A stretch of 64,000 nucleotides of DNA from Bifidobacterium vespertilionis (lineage in GTDB: Bacteria > Actinomycetota > Actinomycetes > Actinomycetales > Bifidobacteriaceae), in the NCBI RefSeq assembly GCF_008698145.1, contig NZ_RZNZ01000017.1:1-64000 (forward strand). The letters run 5' to 3'. This document shows, piece after piece, positions 53,483 to 62,328 of the stretch (positions are counted from its first letter, which is position 1; each line of letters opens with the position of its first letter). A program made the translations under genes and the position numbers. The notes beneath the pieces were generated by a model. It searched no databases. It was not told the origin of the DNA and was given only the letters and a program-made list of their open reading frames with translations.

Positions 53483-54508
53483 ATGGCAAAGGCAGACATC
53501 CACGCGGTCGCCAAGGCGGCGGGCGTATCCATCTCCACGGTGTCGCGCACGTTCACCCGCCCGGAACTCGTCTCCGCGAAGACCCGCAGCAAGGTGCTCG
53601 AGGTGGCGGACCGGCTCGACTTCAACATCTCCCGATCGGCCACCGCGCTCAAATCGGGCCAGACCTACCGCGTGGCGCTGCTCATGAACGAGGAGATCAC
53701 CAGTTGGTTCAACACCGAGGTGTTCGCGGGCATCGAATCGGTCATGCACCCGGCCGGATACGACATCTCGCTCTTCCAGCACATCGACACCTCCGCCAAC
53801 CGCCACGACTTCTTCACCAATCTGCCCATCAGGCGCAACGTGGACGCCGTGTTCGTGGCCTCCTTCGCGATCGACCCCCATGAGGTGGAGCAGCTGCGGC
53901 GCACCCGCGTGCCGATCATCGGCATCAACACCCCCTCCGAGGACGGCTTCGACGCCACGATCAGCATCGACGACGAGCAGGGCATGTACAAGGCCACCCA
54001 ATACATGATCAATCTGGGCCACAGGCGCATCGTCTACACCTGCTCGCAGGCCGCCGAGACCATGCACGCCTCCATCGACGCGCGCGCCCAGGGCTTCATC
54101 CGCGCCTGCGAGGACGCGCAGGGCAAGGGCGCGGACATCACCTGGCAGGTGCTGCCGGTGCCGCGCGGACCCGAATTCGCCGATTCGGCGCTCGCCGCGC
54201 TGCTCACGCTGGACCAGTTCCCGGACGCGATCTGCTGCCAGATGGACATGATGGCCATCCCGCTGGTGCTCAAACTGGGCAAATACGGCCATGTGGCACC
54301 GCGCGACTACTCGATCATCGGCTTCGACGACAGCATCTACGCGGACACGCTCAATCTGGCCACCATGCGGCAGAACCCGTACGACATGGGCCGGCGCGCG
54401 GCCGTCAAGGCGCTCAGGCTCATCGGCGGTGAGACGCTGGACAACCCCCACGAGATCGTGGAGGCGCAGCTGATCCCCCGCGGCACGGTGACCCCGTTCG
54501 CCGGCTGA
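53483..54508 (+). CDS. LacI-family regulator (MalR-like) of the alpha-glucan locus
   Basis: A 341 aa LacI/GalR repressor: HTH DIHAVAKAAGVSISTVSRTF, hinge SRSATALKSG and a sensor domain (VALLMNEEITSWFNTEVFAGI, CCQMDMMAIPLVLKLGKYGH, IIGFDDSIYADTLNLATMRQ). AGGAGGGCAATC precedes ATG 53483. Its operator-like sequence is shared with the malE promoter region, so it probably controls uptake and breakdown of maltodextrin or pullulan products and its own gene. It converges with the TraX-like gene across a short terminal-inverted-repeat element. Confidence 0.9.
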   Translation: MAKADIHAVAKAAGVSISTVSRTFTRPELVSAKTRSKVLEVADRLDFNISRSATALKSGQTYRVALLMNEEITSWFNTEVFAGIESVMHPAGYDISLFQHIDTSANRHDFFTNLPIRRNVDAVFVASFAIDPHEVEQLRRTRVPIIGINTPSEDGFDATISIDDEQGMYKATQYMINLGHRRIVYTCSQAAETMHASIDARAQGFIRACEDAQGKGADITWQVLPVPRGPEFADSALAALLTLDQFPDAICCQMDMMAIPLVLKLGKYGHVAPRDYSIIGFDDSIYADTLNLATMRQNPYDMGRRAAVKALRLIGGETLDNPHEIVEAQLIPRGTVTPFAG

Positions 54509-54531
54509 CGGCCGCGGCCGCATGTCGGTTC

Positions 54532-54649
54532 TTTCCAACCTGCGCCCCGATTTGCGCAGGCTGGAAGGAATCCGCAGATTGGAAGCCCAATCAAGGCCCT
54601 ACCGCGCAGGATTGTTCCAATCCGCGATTTCGAGGGGCCAGGTTGGAAA
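54532..54649. repeat. 118-bp element with 11-bp terminal inverted repeats
   Basis: TTTCCAACCTG (54532-54542) pairs exactly with CAGGTTGGAAA (54639-54649). Inside is a 13-bp stem, TTCCAACCTGCGC with GCGCAGGCTGGAA (54533-54566, one mismatch), plus other TTGGAA/TTCCAA copies. It fills the gap between two convergent genes. It may serve as a terminator or as a small mobile-repeat remnant. Confidence 0.75.
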
Positions 54650-54678
54650 AAGAGAGCGGAAAATGAGGCGCCAGGGCG

Positions 54679-55440
54679 CTAGGCGACCAGCGCGACGGCG
54701 GCACCCAGGCACAGCAGGACGGGATAGACCGCATACAGGGCCCATTGGACGCGGGAATCGGGCTCGTAGCCCAGCTCGTCGTTGCGGTAGTGCAGCAGCA
54801 TCACGCCGATGGCCGGGGCGATGCACAGCACGGCGCCCATCAGGCCCGCGGCGAACATCATCGTGTTCTCCCGGGCGCGCAGCCAACGGAAGATCAACGC
54901 GAACAGCAGGATCGCCGCGCCGGCAAACATCACGCGCTGGCGGACCCCCACGCCGAGCAGCAGGTCCCACAGCAGGCCGGCGATCACAAACAGCGCGGAC
55001 ATCGCCCATTTCGCGGCCCCGGAACCGGACCCGCCGCCGTACCGCCGGTCGGCCCAATCGAGCAGCATCAGCACGATCAGCGCAATCACCAGCCCCCACA
55101 CCGGATTCTGCGAGCGCATGTCGAACGCGGTACCGGAGGTGGCCAAATCGTACGGCACCTCGCACACCACGGCGAGCGCGGCCAGCCTGCCCAGATACGC
55201 CGCCGGCCGGCGGGTGCGGCGATGCCCCTCCGCCAGCAGCCACGCGTAGATGGGAATCGCGGCCCAGGAGACCACCTCGCACAGGACCATCGCGGTCAGC
55301 GCGCCCATGTTGTCCGCCGTGGGGGCGCCCAGCAGGGCCGGCAGCAGCGTGGTGGATGCGACGGACAGGGCCATCAGGACCGCGCCGATGGTCTTGAGCC
55401 TTAGCGCGGTCAAGCCGCGGACGGGTTTGCGTTCGTTCAT
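54679..55440 (-). CDS. TraX-like membrane protein
   Basis: A 253 aa polytopic protein of the TraX family (about seven or eight helices). RRPAAYLGRLAALAVVCEVP and YDLATSGTAFDMRSQNPVWG match its conserved loop, and IYAWLLAEGHRRTRRP its N-terminal domain. TraX acetylates F-pilin, but chromosomal relatives in Gram-positive bacteria are of unknown substrate and have no link to conjugation. No transfer gene is near. The ATG (MNERKP) has no strong ribosome site; it is 56 bp after pullulanase's stop on the same strand. Confidence 0.72.
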   Translation of the reverse strand: MNERKPVRGLTALRLKTIGAVLMALSVASTTLLPALLGAPTADNMGALTAMVLCEVVSWAAIPIYAWLLAEGHRRTRRPAAYLGRLAALAVVCEVPYDLATSGTAFDMRSQNPVWGLVIALIVLMLLDWADRRYGGGSGSGAAKWAMSALFVIAGLLWDLLLGVGVRQRVMFAGAAILLFALIFRWLRARENTMMFAAGLMGAVLCIAPAIGVMLLHYRNDELGYEPDSRVQWALYAVYPVLLCLGAAVALVA

Positions 55441-55496
55441 GATCTCAGCCTACATTCCTAATGGTCGACACGGGGCCGGCACGGCGATCGGCACGC

Positions 55497-57545
55497 TCAC
55501 CGCCGCGCGCAACGCCAGACGGTGACGCTGTACGCGGGCAGCGACAGATGGCGGTCCTCGGCATGCGCGGGCGTGGTCGGGGCGCCGCCATCGCCCGTCC
55601 CATCGACGCCGGCGGAACAGTAGGCGAGGCGCCACACATCGGGCGCGATCTTCGCCACCTCGTCGTACGGCCCGGGCATCTCCAGCTCCACGGTGGACTG
55701 GATGCGCGCCTCGCCGGTCGGGTTGATGGCCACGCAATCGTTGCCCACGCGGAAGACGACCACCTCATCGGACCGGGGCACGATCATGCGGGCCCCGCCG
55801 AAGTACGCCGGGTTCTCGCGGCGCAGGCGGATCAGCGCCGCATAGTGCTCCACCAGCGCATGCAGGCGACGCGCGCGCCGCCAGTCCAGGCGGTTCAGCG
55901 CCGCCGGGCTGCTGAACGAGTCGGAGACGCCCTGCTTGGTGCGTGCGAACTCCTCGCCGCCCAGCAGGAACGGCACGCCGGCCGCGGTGAACACGATGCC
56001 CGCCGCCAGCCTGTTGGCGCGCATCAGGTCGTCGCACCCGGGGCCGTCGGCCGCATAATCGGCCGGAACGGGCATGCCCCGCATGGTCGCGCACAGCTTG
56101 TCCCACAGGGTCAGGTCGTCGTGCGCGGACACGTACTGGATCACCTGCGACACGCCCGCCGTCTCGCGCAAGGTGCCGCGCCAGGCGTCGGCTGCGTGGC
56201 GGATGTCGTCCGCATAGTCGGCGGCCGCGCCGGTCAGATAGCCGGGCACCTTCTGGTAGAACACATGCCCGCGCACCGCGTCGCGCGTCGAATCGCAGAA
56301 GGCGCCGATGCGCGGGTCCAGATACGGCAGGCCGCGCTTGTCCGCGAGGATCACGCCGGCACCGGGCTCCAGGGCGGTCTGGCGGGCCGACCACGGCTCG
56401 CCGTGCATCAGGATCGACGCGCCGTCCGGCAGGGCGTCCAGCGAGGCGCGGATCGCGTTCATGGTGTCCACGTCGATCAGGCCCATGAGATCGAACCGGA
56501 AGCCGTCCACATGGTATTCGCGCGCCCAGTAGGTCACGGAATCCACGATGTAGCGACGCATCATCGGATGCTCGGTCGCCACGTCGTTCGTGCAGGCGGA
56601 GCCGTCCGCGAAGGAGCCGTCCGCCCGCCGGCGCAGCGCGTATCCGGGGATCATGCGCTCGAACCAGTTGTCCGCGGAGAACATGTGGTTGTAGACCACG
56701 TCCATGATCACCTTGATGCCGGCCGCGTGCAGGGCCTGGATCATGCGCTTGCACTCGGCGATGCGGACCTCGCCATGGAATGGGTCGGTGCTGTAGGAGC
56801 CCTCCGGCACGTTGTAGTTGAGGGGGTCGTACCCCCAATTGAAGCCGCGTCCGGCCGATCCAAGAGGCTTGGATTCGTCGATCGAGCCGTAGTCGTAGAA
56901 CGGCATGATCTGCACGGCCGTCACGCCCAGATGCCGCAGATAGTTGACGCAGGTGGGGAAGTCGCCCTCGCCGTCCACGGTGGTGTCCGCATGCGTGAAG
57001 GCCAGATACGTGCCGCGATGATCGGCGGGCACGCCGCTGTGCTCATCGTTGCTGAAGTCGCCGATGTGCGTCTCCCACACCACCAGTTCGCTCGCCGGCA
57101 CGCGCGGGCGGCGATCATCCCGCCACCCCGTCGGATCCGTGCGCGCGAGATCGACCACCATGCTGCGTCGACCGTTCACGCCCGCCGCGCGGGCCCACGG
57201 GTCAGCCGTGCGATGCGTCTCGCCGTTCGGGAACCGGACCACGTAGTCGTAGTACATGCCATGGCCCACGCCGTCGCAGCGAACCAGCCAGGTGCCGTCC
57301 GCGCCCGATGTGAGCTCGTGGGACGCCACGGGATCGGCACCGCCCGGCTCGTCCGGGGAACCGGCTTCGAACAGCCGCAGCGTCGCACCGCAGGCCGTGG
57401 GGGCCCAGATGCGGAAGGTCGCGCCCTTGTCATCCGGGAACGCGCCGAGATCGTCACCGGCGTAGACCGGCAGGTCCGGGCACGGCAGGGCCTCCTCGGC
57501 CGGGGTCCAGTCGCCGATCGCCGTGGCGACAATCTGCTGCTCCAT
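55497..57545 (-). CDS. Type I pullulanase (GH13)
   Basis: A 682 aa debranching enzyme that cleaves alpha-1,6 bonds in pullulan and branched alpha-glucans. An N-terminal CBM48-like domain (residues about 35-140, ATFRIWAPTACGATLRLFEA) precedes the catalytic barrel with the pullulanase marker FNWGYDPLNYNVPEGSYS, nucleophile region DGFRFDLMGLIDVDT, acid/base ILMHGEPWS and QYVSAHDDLTLWDK. No signal peptide, so it acts on imported dextrins. AAAGGACACTGCC precedes the ATG. It lies between the TraX-like gene and the palindromic array that separates it from malG. Confidence 0.93.
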   Translation of the reverse strand: MEQQIVATAIGDWTPAEEALPCPDLPVYAGDDLGAFPDDKGATFRIWAPTACGATLRLFEAGSPDEPGGADPVASHELTSGADGTWLVRCDGVGHGMYYDYVVRFPNGETHRTADPWARAAGVNGRRSMVVDLARTDPTGWRDDRRPRVPASELVVWETHIGDFSNDEHSGVPADHRGTYLAFTHADTTVDGEGDFPTCVNYLRHLGVTAVQIMPFYDYGSIDESKPLGSAGRGFNWGYDPLNYNVPEGSYSTDPFHGEVRIAECKRMIQALHAAGIKVIMDVVYNHMFSADNWFERMIPGYALRRRADGSFADGSACTNDVATEHPMMRRYIVDSVTYWAREYHVDGFRFDLMGLIDVDTMNAIRASLDALPDGASILMHGEPWSARQTALEPGAGVILADKRGLPYLDPRIGAFCDSTRDAVRGHVFYQKVPGYLTGAAADYADDIRHAADAWRGTLRETAGVSQVIQYVSAHDDLTLWDKLCATMRGMPVPADYAADGPGCDDLMRANRLAAGIVFTAAGVPFLLGGEEFARTKQGVSDSFSSPAALNRLDWRRARRLHALVEHYAALIRLRRENPAYFGGARMIVPRSDEVVVFRVGNDCVAINPTGEARIQSTVELEMPGPYDEVAKIAPDVWRLAYCSAGVDGTGDGGAPTTPAHAEDRHLSLPAYSVTVWRCARR

Positions 57546-57630
57546 GGCAGTGTCCTTTCTTGGGAAATGGGTGTGAAATGAGACGCATCACGCGGTGCGG
57601 GCGGGCGGCGCGCGGCGGCACGTGGCGGCG

Positions 57631-58079
57631 CAGAATGAGCAAAATGAGCAAATCCAATGCCGTGTGGCACCACCGCGAGCGCTACCACATCCGATTCGCT
57701 CATTGCGCGGATCGCACAGCGCAAAATGAGCGGATTGGATGCGGTGGAGCCCGAATCGGGAGTGCAAGACATCCGATTTGCTCACTCTGCGAACCGCGCG
57801 ATGCAAAATGAGCAAATCCATTGCCGCAAAGCCCGAATCGGAGGCTGAATCGGAGGCGCAGGACATCCGATTTGCTCATTGTGCGGATCACGCGCGGCAG
57901 AATGAGCAAATCCAATGCGGTACGGCGCTTCGGGAGCGCTCACACATCCGATTTGCTCATTCTGCGAATCGCACGGCAGAATGAGCGGATCCGATGTTCT
58001 GGGAGCCGAATCGAGGGGACAGGACATCCGATTTGCTCATTGCGCGGATTACGCGCGGCAGAATGAGCAAATCGGATGG
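57631..58079. repeat. Palindromic GAGCAAATC repeat array (array 2)
   Basis: The 685 bp between pullulanase and malG (57546-58230) have no gene. A half unit at 57631-57660 is followed by five palindromes of about 54 bp (57688-57741, 57770-57822, 57864-57918, 57945-57995, 58025-58078), spaced about 80-94 bp apart. Arms are CATCCGATTTGCTCATT and AATGAGCAAATCGGATG; the middle is about 18-20 bp, GCGCGG-rich. Linkers between units share a CCGAATCGG core. The same arms build array 1 at 30295-31035. Confidence 0.9.
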
Positions 58080-58136
58080 GGTGGGCGGGAAGATGGCCGC
58101 TTTATCACGGCTCGCCTTCGGCCCTGCAATTAGGGA

Positions 58137-58222
58137 CCGGCCTCCGGCCGGACTCAATCCAACCTTCGCCACCTTGGCGGCGGCTCAGGCTGAACCTATG
58201 GAACAGCCCACCGGGCTGTTCC
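58137..58222. repeat. Mini-palindrome chain downstream of malG
   Basis: CCGGCCTCCGGCCGG (58137-58151) and a perfect 23-bp palindrome with arms GGAACAGCCC (58200-58222). The intervening CTCAATCC, CCTTGGCGGC and GGCTCAGGCTGAACCTA pieces parallel the chain at 17096-17320. Immediately beyond is the malG stop at 58231. Confidence 0.75.
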
Positions 58223-58230
58223 ACGACGAC

Positions 58231-59142
58231 TCAGCCCTTCACCGCTCCGCTCATCGACTCCTGGTAGTAGCGCTGCATGACGATGAAGAGGATCGCGATC
58301 GGGATGGAGACGCACACGGCACCGGCGGCAAATCGGGCGTACCAGTCGTCGATGTACTCCTTGCTGAGCATCAGGTACAGGCCCAGCGCCACCGTGTAGT
58401 TCTCCTGCGTGCGGGCGATGGCCTTGGCGACCACGAAGTCGAGCCACGGGCCGAGGAAGCTCGTGATGGCCTGGTACACCAGCATCGGCTTGGAGATCGG
58501 GATGATGATCTTCGTGAACACCTGCCAGCGCGTGCAGCCGTCGATCATCGCCGCCTCGTCCAGGGACATCGGGATCGTGTCCATGTAGCCCTTCATCACG
58601 TAGAATCCGGCGCCCGAACCGGCCGAATAGACCAGGATCAGGGCGATCAGCACGGTGTGGCCCTGCGTCAGGCCCAGCGCCTTGAGGATGAAGTAGATGG
58701 CGATCACGGACATGATCGAGGGGAACATGCCCAGGATCAGGGCCACGTTCATGAACGTGCGGCGCATGCGGAAGCGCAGGCGGGACATGCAGTACGCCAC
58801 CGACAGCACGAAGAACATGCTGATCACGCAGCAGAAGCACGCCACAATGAACGTGTTCATGAACATCTTCGGGAAGTTGAGCACACCGGTCTGCGTGAAC
58901 AGCTTGATGTAGTTGTCGAACGTGTACTCGGTGGGGAAGAACGTGTTCGTGTAGGGGGCCGTGTTCTTGTTGAGGCTTTCGAGCACCACCCAGATGATGG
59001 GCAGCACCCAGATCACCGCCATGACGGCCAGGAACACGTGCACCACGATGTCCGCGGCCACTCGGCGCTTGTAGGTGTGGTGCGCCGGCTGGGCGCCCTG
59101 ACCGGAGGACACGGAAACGGCCTTCTTGCTTGCGTTGCTCAC
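58231..59142 (-). CDS. malG: Maltodextrin-type ABC permease MalG
   Basis: A 303 aa MalG-type permease with six helices; the ATPase-contact loop is PMSLDEAAMIDGCTRWQVFTK, with the conserved EAA...G, and the family C terminus is MQRYYQESMSGAVKG. Start codon is GTG 59142, overlapping the malF stop (GTGA at 59139-59142), with GAGGAGG upstream; this is tight translational coupling. The ATPase is not encoded here. Its 3' end adjoins the hairpin chain at 58137-58222. Confidence 0.93.
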   Translation of the reverse strand: MSNASKKAVSVSSGQGAQPAHHTYKRRVAADIVVHVFLAVMAVIWVLPIIWVVLESLNKNTAPYTNTFFPTEYTFDNYIKLFTQTGVLNFPKMFMNTFIVACFCCVISMFFVLSVAYCMSRLRFRMRRTFMNVALILGMFPSIMSVIAIYFILKALGLTQGHTVLIALILVYSAGSGAGFYVMKGYMDTIPMSLDEAAMIDGCTRWQVFTKIIIPISKPMLVYQAITSFLGPWLDFVVAKAIARTQENYTVALGLYLMLSKEYIDDWYARFAAGAVCVSIPIAILFIVMQRYYQESMSGAVKG

Positions 59143-60542
59143 CGGAATCCCTCCTCGTTCTTGTAGGAGCCGCTGTTGCGGTAGGTGATCAGGGAGACGA
59201 CGGCCAGCACCACGAAGGTCAGGATGCCGATGACCGCGCCCAGGTTGTAGTTGTTGCGATCGACCGTGAGCTTGTACAGCCAGGTGATGAGCAGGTCGGT
59301 CTTGCCCGCGGTGGCGCCGACGGGCGTCGGATCGCCGCCGGACAGCAGGTAGATGACGTTGAAGTTGTTGACGTTGCCGGTGAATGTGGTGATCAGGTAC
59401 GGCGTGAGCACGAAGATGATGTAGGGCATCGTCACGTGCGTGAACGTCTGCCACCAGTTCGCGCCGTCCACCTTGGACGCCTCGTAGAGTTCGGCGGGCA
59501 CGTTCTGCAGGATGCCGGTGATCTGCATGATCGTGAACGGGATGCCCACCCACAGGTTGATGACGATCACGGTCACGCGCGCCCACGTGGCGTCGGTGAA
59601 GAACGGCAGCGGGCCGGTGGTCCAGCCCCACTCCATGAGCAGGCGATTGATCGCGCCGGTGGGCTGGAGCATCGTGCGCATCACCAGCAGGGACACGAAC
59701 TGCGGCACGGCGATCGACAGCGAGAAGATCGCGCGCCAGAAGCCCTTGAAGCGGGTGGTGCGACGGTTGATGATCATCGCCATGAACATGCCGAGGAAGA
59801 AGTTGAGGAACGTCGCGAAGAACGCCCAGATCAGGGTCCATCCGAGCACGCTGCCGAAGGTGGAGAGGCTGATGTCCGCGCCGGAGTTGGACGAGAACAG
59901 CAGCTTGAAGTTCTCCAGCCCCACCCAGTCGAACAGCGTGACGTGGTTGGAGTCGTAGTTCGTGAACGCCATGGAGATCATGAAGATCAGCGGCAGCACG
60001 GTGAACACGGCGATGCCCACGGTGGGCAGGAACATGAGCGTGCGCTGGATGTTGCCGTCCAGCAGGTCATGCAGCTCGGCGGACAGCGTGGGGGCGCGGC
60101 CCTCGGACTTGGCGAGGACCTGGGCCTTGTAGGCGGAGGTGACGGACAGCCGCCACCACATCAGGAACAGGATGATGATGCACACGGTGGCCACGCCGTA
60201 CAGCAGGATGACCACGGAGTTGTCGCCGGCCTCGTACTTCCAGAAGCCGTTGATCTTGACCTTGCGCTGCTCCACATCGCCCAGGGAGGGCAGCTTGGAC
60301 AGGTTGGTGGCGCCGGAGCGCACCATGAAGACGATGAAGCCGATCTCGCCGGCCAGGTAGATCAGGCCCTTGAGGTACTGCTTGCGCGCAATGTTGCCGA
60401 GGCCGAAGACGACGGCGGAAAGCCTGGTGAGCACGTCGCCCTTGGCGAGGGCCTCGCGCAGGATGTATGGGGAGGGTGCGAAACCGCTCTTGGCGCGGCT
60501 GCGTCGCCGTGCGACGGGTTTCGCCGAAACGGATGCTGTCAT
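59139..60542 (-). CDS. malF: Maltodextrin-type ABC permease MalF
   Basis: A 467 aa MalF-type permease. N-terminal helices and a periplasmic-type loop (residues about 60-190) precede the core with EAA loop NVPAELYEASKVDGANWWQTF. The start ATG 60542 (MTASVS) follows GGAAGAAGCATC; an in-frame ATG at 60587 would add 15 residues and overlaps the intercistronic hairpin, so the shorter start is favoured. It couples with malG through overlapping stop and start. Confidence 0.93.
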   Translation of the reverse strand: MTASVSAKPVARRRSRAKSGFAPSPYILREALAKGDVLTRLSAVVFGLGNIARKQYLKGLIYLAGEIGFIVFMVRSGATNLSKLPSLGDVEQRKVKINGFWKYEAGDNSVVILLYGVATVCIIILFLMWWRLSVTSAYKAQVLAKSEGRAPTLSAELHDLLDGNIQRTLMFLPTVGIAVFTVLPLIFMISMAFTNYDSNHVTLFDWVGLENFKLLFSSNSGADISLSTFGSVLGWTLIWAFFATFLNFFLGMFMAMIINRRTTRFKGFWRAIFSLSIAVPQFVSLLVMRTMLQPTGAINRLLMEWGWTTGPLPFFTDATWARVTVIVINLWVGIPFTIMQITGILQNVPAELYEASKVDGANWWQTFTHVTMPYIIFVLTPYLITTFTGNVNNFNVIYLLSGGDPTPVGATAGKTDLLITWLYKLTVDRNNYNLGAVIGILTFVVLAVVSLITYRNSGSYKNEEGFR

Positions 60543-60573
60543 GATGCTTCTTCCATCTGCGGTGTTCGGGGAA

Positions 60574-60604
60574 ACCGGCGCCCCCATGAGGCGGGGACGC
60601 CGGT
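60574..60604 (-). other. Intercistronic stem-loop between malE and malF
   Basis: ACCGGCG at 60574-60580 pairs with CGCCGGT at 60598-60604, extended by CCCCC/GGGG. It lies 31 bp after the malE stop. As in other binding-protein operons, it likely protects malE mRNA and lowers downstream expression. Confidence 0.7.
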
Positions 60605-60635
60605 CATTTCAGGAGAAAGGAGAGGAAGGGAACGA

Positions 60636-61892
60636 TCACTTGAAGTTGTAGCCGGAGGCCCACGCCTCGGTCTTCTCGGCCGCGTTGTCCACGGTGACCT
60701 CGCCGTTGAGGATGCCCTTGCCGAAGGACTCGGCGGGCTTCCAGAAGTCGGCCATCTGGGAAATGACGGGCTGGACCACGGAGGCGTTGTTCACGGTGTC
60801 GATCTGGGCCTTGGCCATCGGGTCGGCGGCGATCGCGGAATCCGAGGCCAGGGACTTGTCCGACGGGATGATCTGGCGCATGTCGTAGTGGGCCTTCTGG
60901 GCCTCGGTGGAGCCGAGGTAGGCGGCGAACATGGCGGCGACCTCGTAGTGGTCGGTGTTCGGGTTGTAGCCCACGGCCTTGGAGCCGGCGAACGGGGTCA
61001 GCTGCAGCTGCTGGCCGTCGACGGTGAAGGTGGGCGGCACAGCCACGCCGTAGTTGTCGCCGAGCGCCTCCTTGACCTTGGCGGCGTCCCAGGAGCCGGA
61101 GAAGAGCGCGTCCACGGTGCCGTTCTGCATGCCGGCCAGACCGGCGCCCTCGGCGCCGTTGACGTAGTTGGGGTTCTTGCTCATGTTGACGAGGTACTTG
61201 GTGATGCCCGCGGCGTGGGAGCCGAGCTTGAGGCCGTCGGAGGCGGTCAGGCTGTCCTTGCCGAACAGGGAGGCGCCGGAATCGCCCATGTAGAAGGCCG
61301 GCAGGTGCCAGGAGTCGCCGATCAGGTAGGAGACCTTGCCCTTCTCGAGCATGGTGTCCAGGGACTTGACGTCCTGCTCGGTGAACTTGGACTTGTTGTA
61401 GTACATGAACCAGGTGTTGCCGGTGAACGGAACGCCGTAGACCTCGCCGTCCTCGCCGGTCACGGACTGGATCATGACGTCGCTGTTCTGCTGCTTGACC
61501 TGCGCCAGGCCGTCGTCGGACAGCTGGCCGATGGCCTTGGCGTCGATCAGGGTGCCGAGCTGGTCGGAGGCGAACAAGTAGACATCGGCCGCGGCGGACG
61601 GATCCTGCTTGACGGTGGTGCCGGCGTCGGCCTCGGAGACCACGGAGTTCTTGAACGTGATGTTGTACTCGGGGTGCGCCTGCTTGAAGGCCTCCTCCAT
61701 CTTGGGCAGCCAGGAGTTGGAATCGGTCTGGTCCTCCTGCGGGGCCCACACGGTGAGCGTGACGTCCTGTGTGCCGCCGGATGCGGTGTTGGATGCGGTG
61801 TCGCCGGAGCCGCCGGACGATCCGCACGCGGAGACGCCCACGAGCATCGCGAGCGACGCGACGCCTGCCATGATCTTGTTGAATGCCTTCAT
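60636..61892 (-). CDS. malE: Maltodextrin-binding lipoprotein MalE-like
   Basis: A 418 aa extracellular sugar-binding lipoprotein. MKAFNKIMAGVASLAMLVGV then SACGSSG gives a lipobox with lipidated Cys23. A Ser/Gly/Thr linker precedes the family 1 fold: TLTVWAPQEDQTDSNSWLPK, MEEAFKQAHPEYNITFKNSV and WDAAKVKEALGDNYGVAVPP. It would hand dextrins to the MalF/MalG channel. It faces GH13 across a 436-bp promoter region rich in LacI-type palindromes, which fits coordinated induction. Confidence 0.93.
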   Translation of the reverse strand: MKAFNKIMAGVASLAMLVGVSACGSSGGSGDTASNTASGGTQDVTLTVWAPQEDQTDSNSWLPKMEEAFKQAHPEYNITFKNSVVSEADAGTTVKQDPSAAADVYLFASDQLGTLIDAKAIGQLSDDGLAQVKQQNSDVMIQSVTGEDGEVYGVPFTGNTWFMYYNKSKFTEQDVKSLDTMLEKGKVSYLIGDSWHLPAFYMGDSGASLFGKDSLTASDGLKLGSHAAGITKYLVNMSKNPNYVNGAEGAGLAGMQNGTVDALFSGSWDAAKVKEALGDNYGVAVPPTFTVDGQQLQLTPFAGSKAVGYNPNTDHYEVAAMFAAYLGSTEAQKAHYDMRQIIPSDKSLASDSAIAADPMAKAQIDTVNNASVVQPVISQMADFWKPAESFGKGILNGEVTVDNAAEKTEAWASGYNFK

Positions 61893-62033
61893 CGTTGTCC
61901 TCCTTGACCGTGCACGCCATGTACGCGGCGATGCACATTTGCTCTGTATGCTCCGATGCGGCGGGCCCCGCGCTTTCGTTGCGCGGATGCGGCCAACCGA
62001 TCAAATGATTGCAGTATATCCATTTCTGAATGC

Positions 62034-62053
62034 GTTTGCAAACATTGCGCAAT
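62034..62053. promoter_or_regulatory. Two abutting palindromic operators upstream of malE
   Basis: GTTTGCAAAC (62034-62043) and ATTGCGCAAT (62044-62053), two perfect 10-bp palindromes joined end to end, lie about 140-160 bp upstream of malE. The GTTTGCA core matches the site before the lacI gene at 53373. Confidence 0.65.
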
Positions 62054-62121
62054 CGGCGTGTTGTGCGCGATTGTTCAAGACATGTTCGCTTTTGTGCATG
62101 TGAGCGATCTCAGTCAGGCAG

Positions 62122-62145
62122 ATATTGCAACAATCGTTGTAATAT
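62122..62145. promoter_or_regulatory. 24-bp inverted repeat upstream of GH13 gene
   Basis: ATATTGCAAC-AATC-GTTGTAATAT has 10-bp arms with one mismatch and lies midway in the malE-GH13 divergent region. It may bind the same LacI repressor or a second regulator. Confidence 0.6.
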
Positions 62146-62328
62146 AGCCGTTTTCAAGTCACGCGCGCTATGCCCGGCACCACTTCGCGACCCGTCGGAT
62201 CCCCGTATCCCAGCCCCGATGTGCTATATTGAGATCGTTTGCACAACACTGACCGGCCGACGCTGCCCGATCTTCAAGCGCCGCAATCCCAAGCCGTGCC
62301 CCACCGCAATCCACCGAAAGGAACGCCC

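Noticed and set aside
54679..55440. Conjugation-related TraX
   Set aside because: Only family resemblance; there are no other transfer genes, and chromosomal TraX-like proteins are common outside conjugative elements.
57631..58079. CRISPR array
   Set aside because: Repeats are palindromic and about 54 bp, linkers resemble each other rather than being unique spacers, and no cas gene is in the window.
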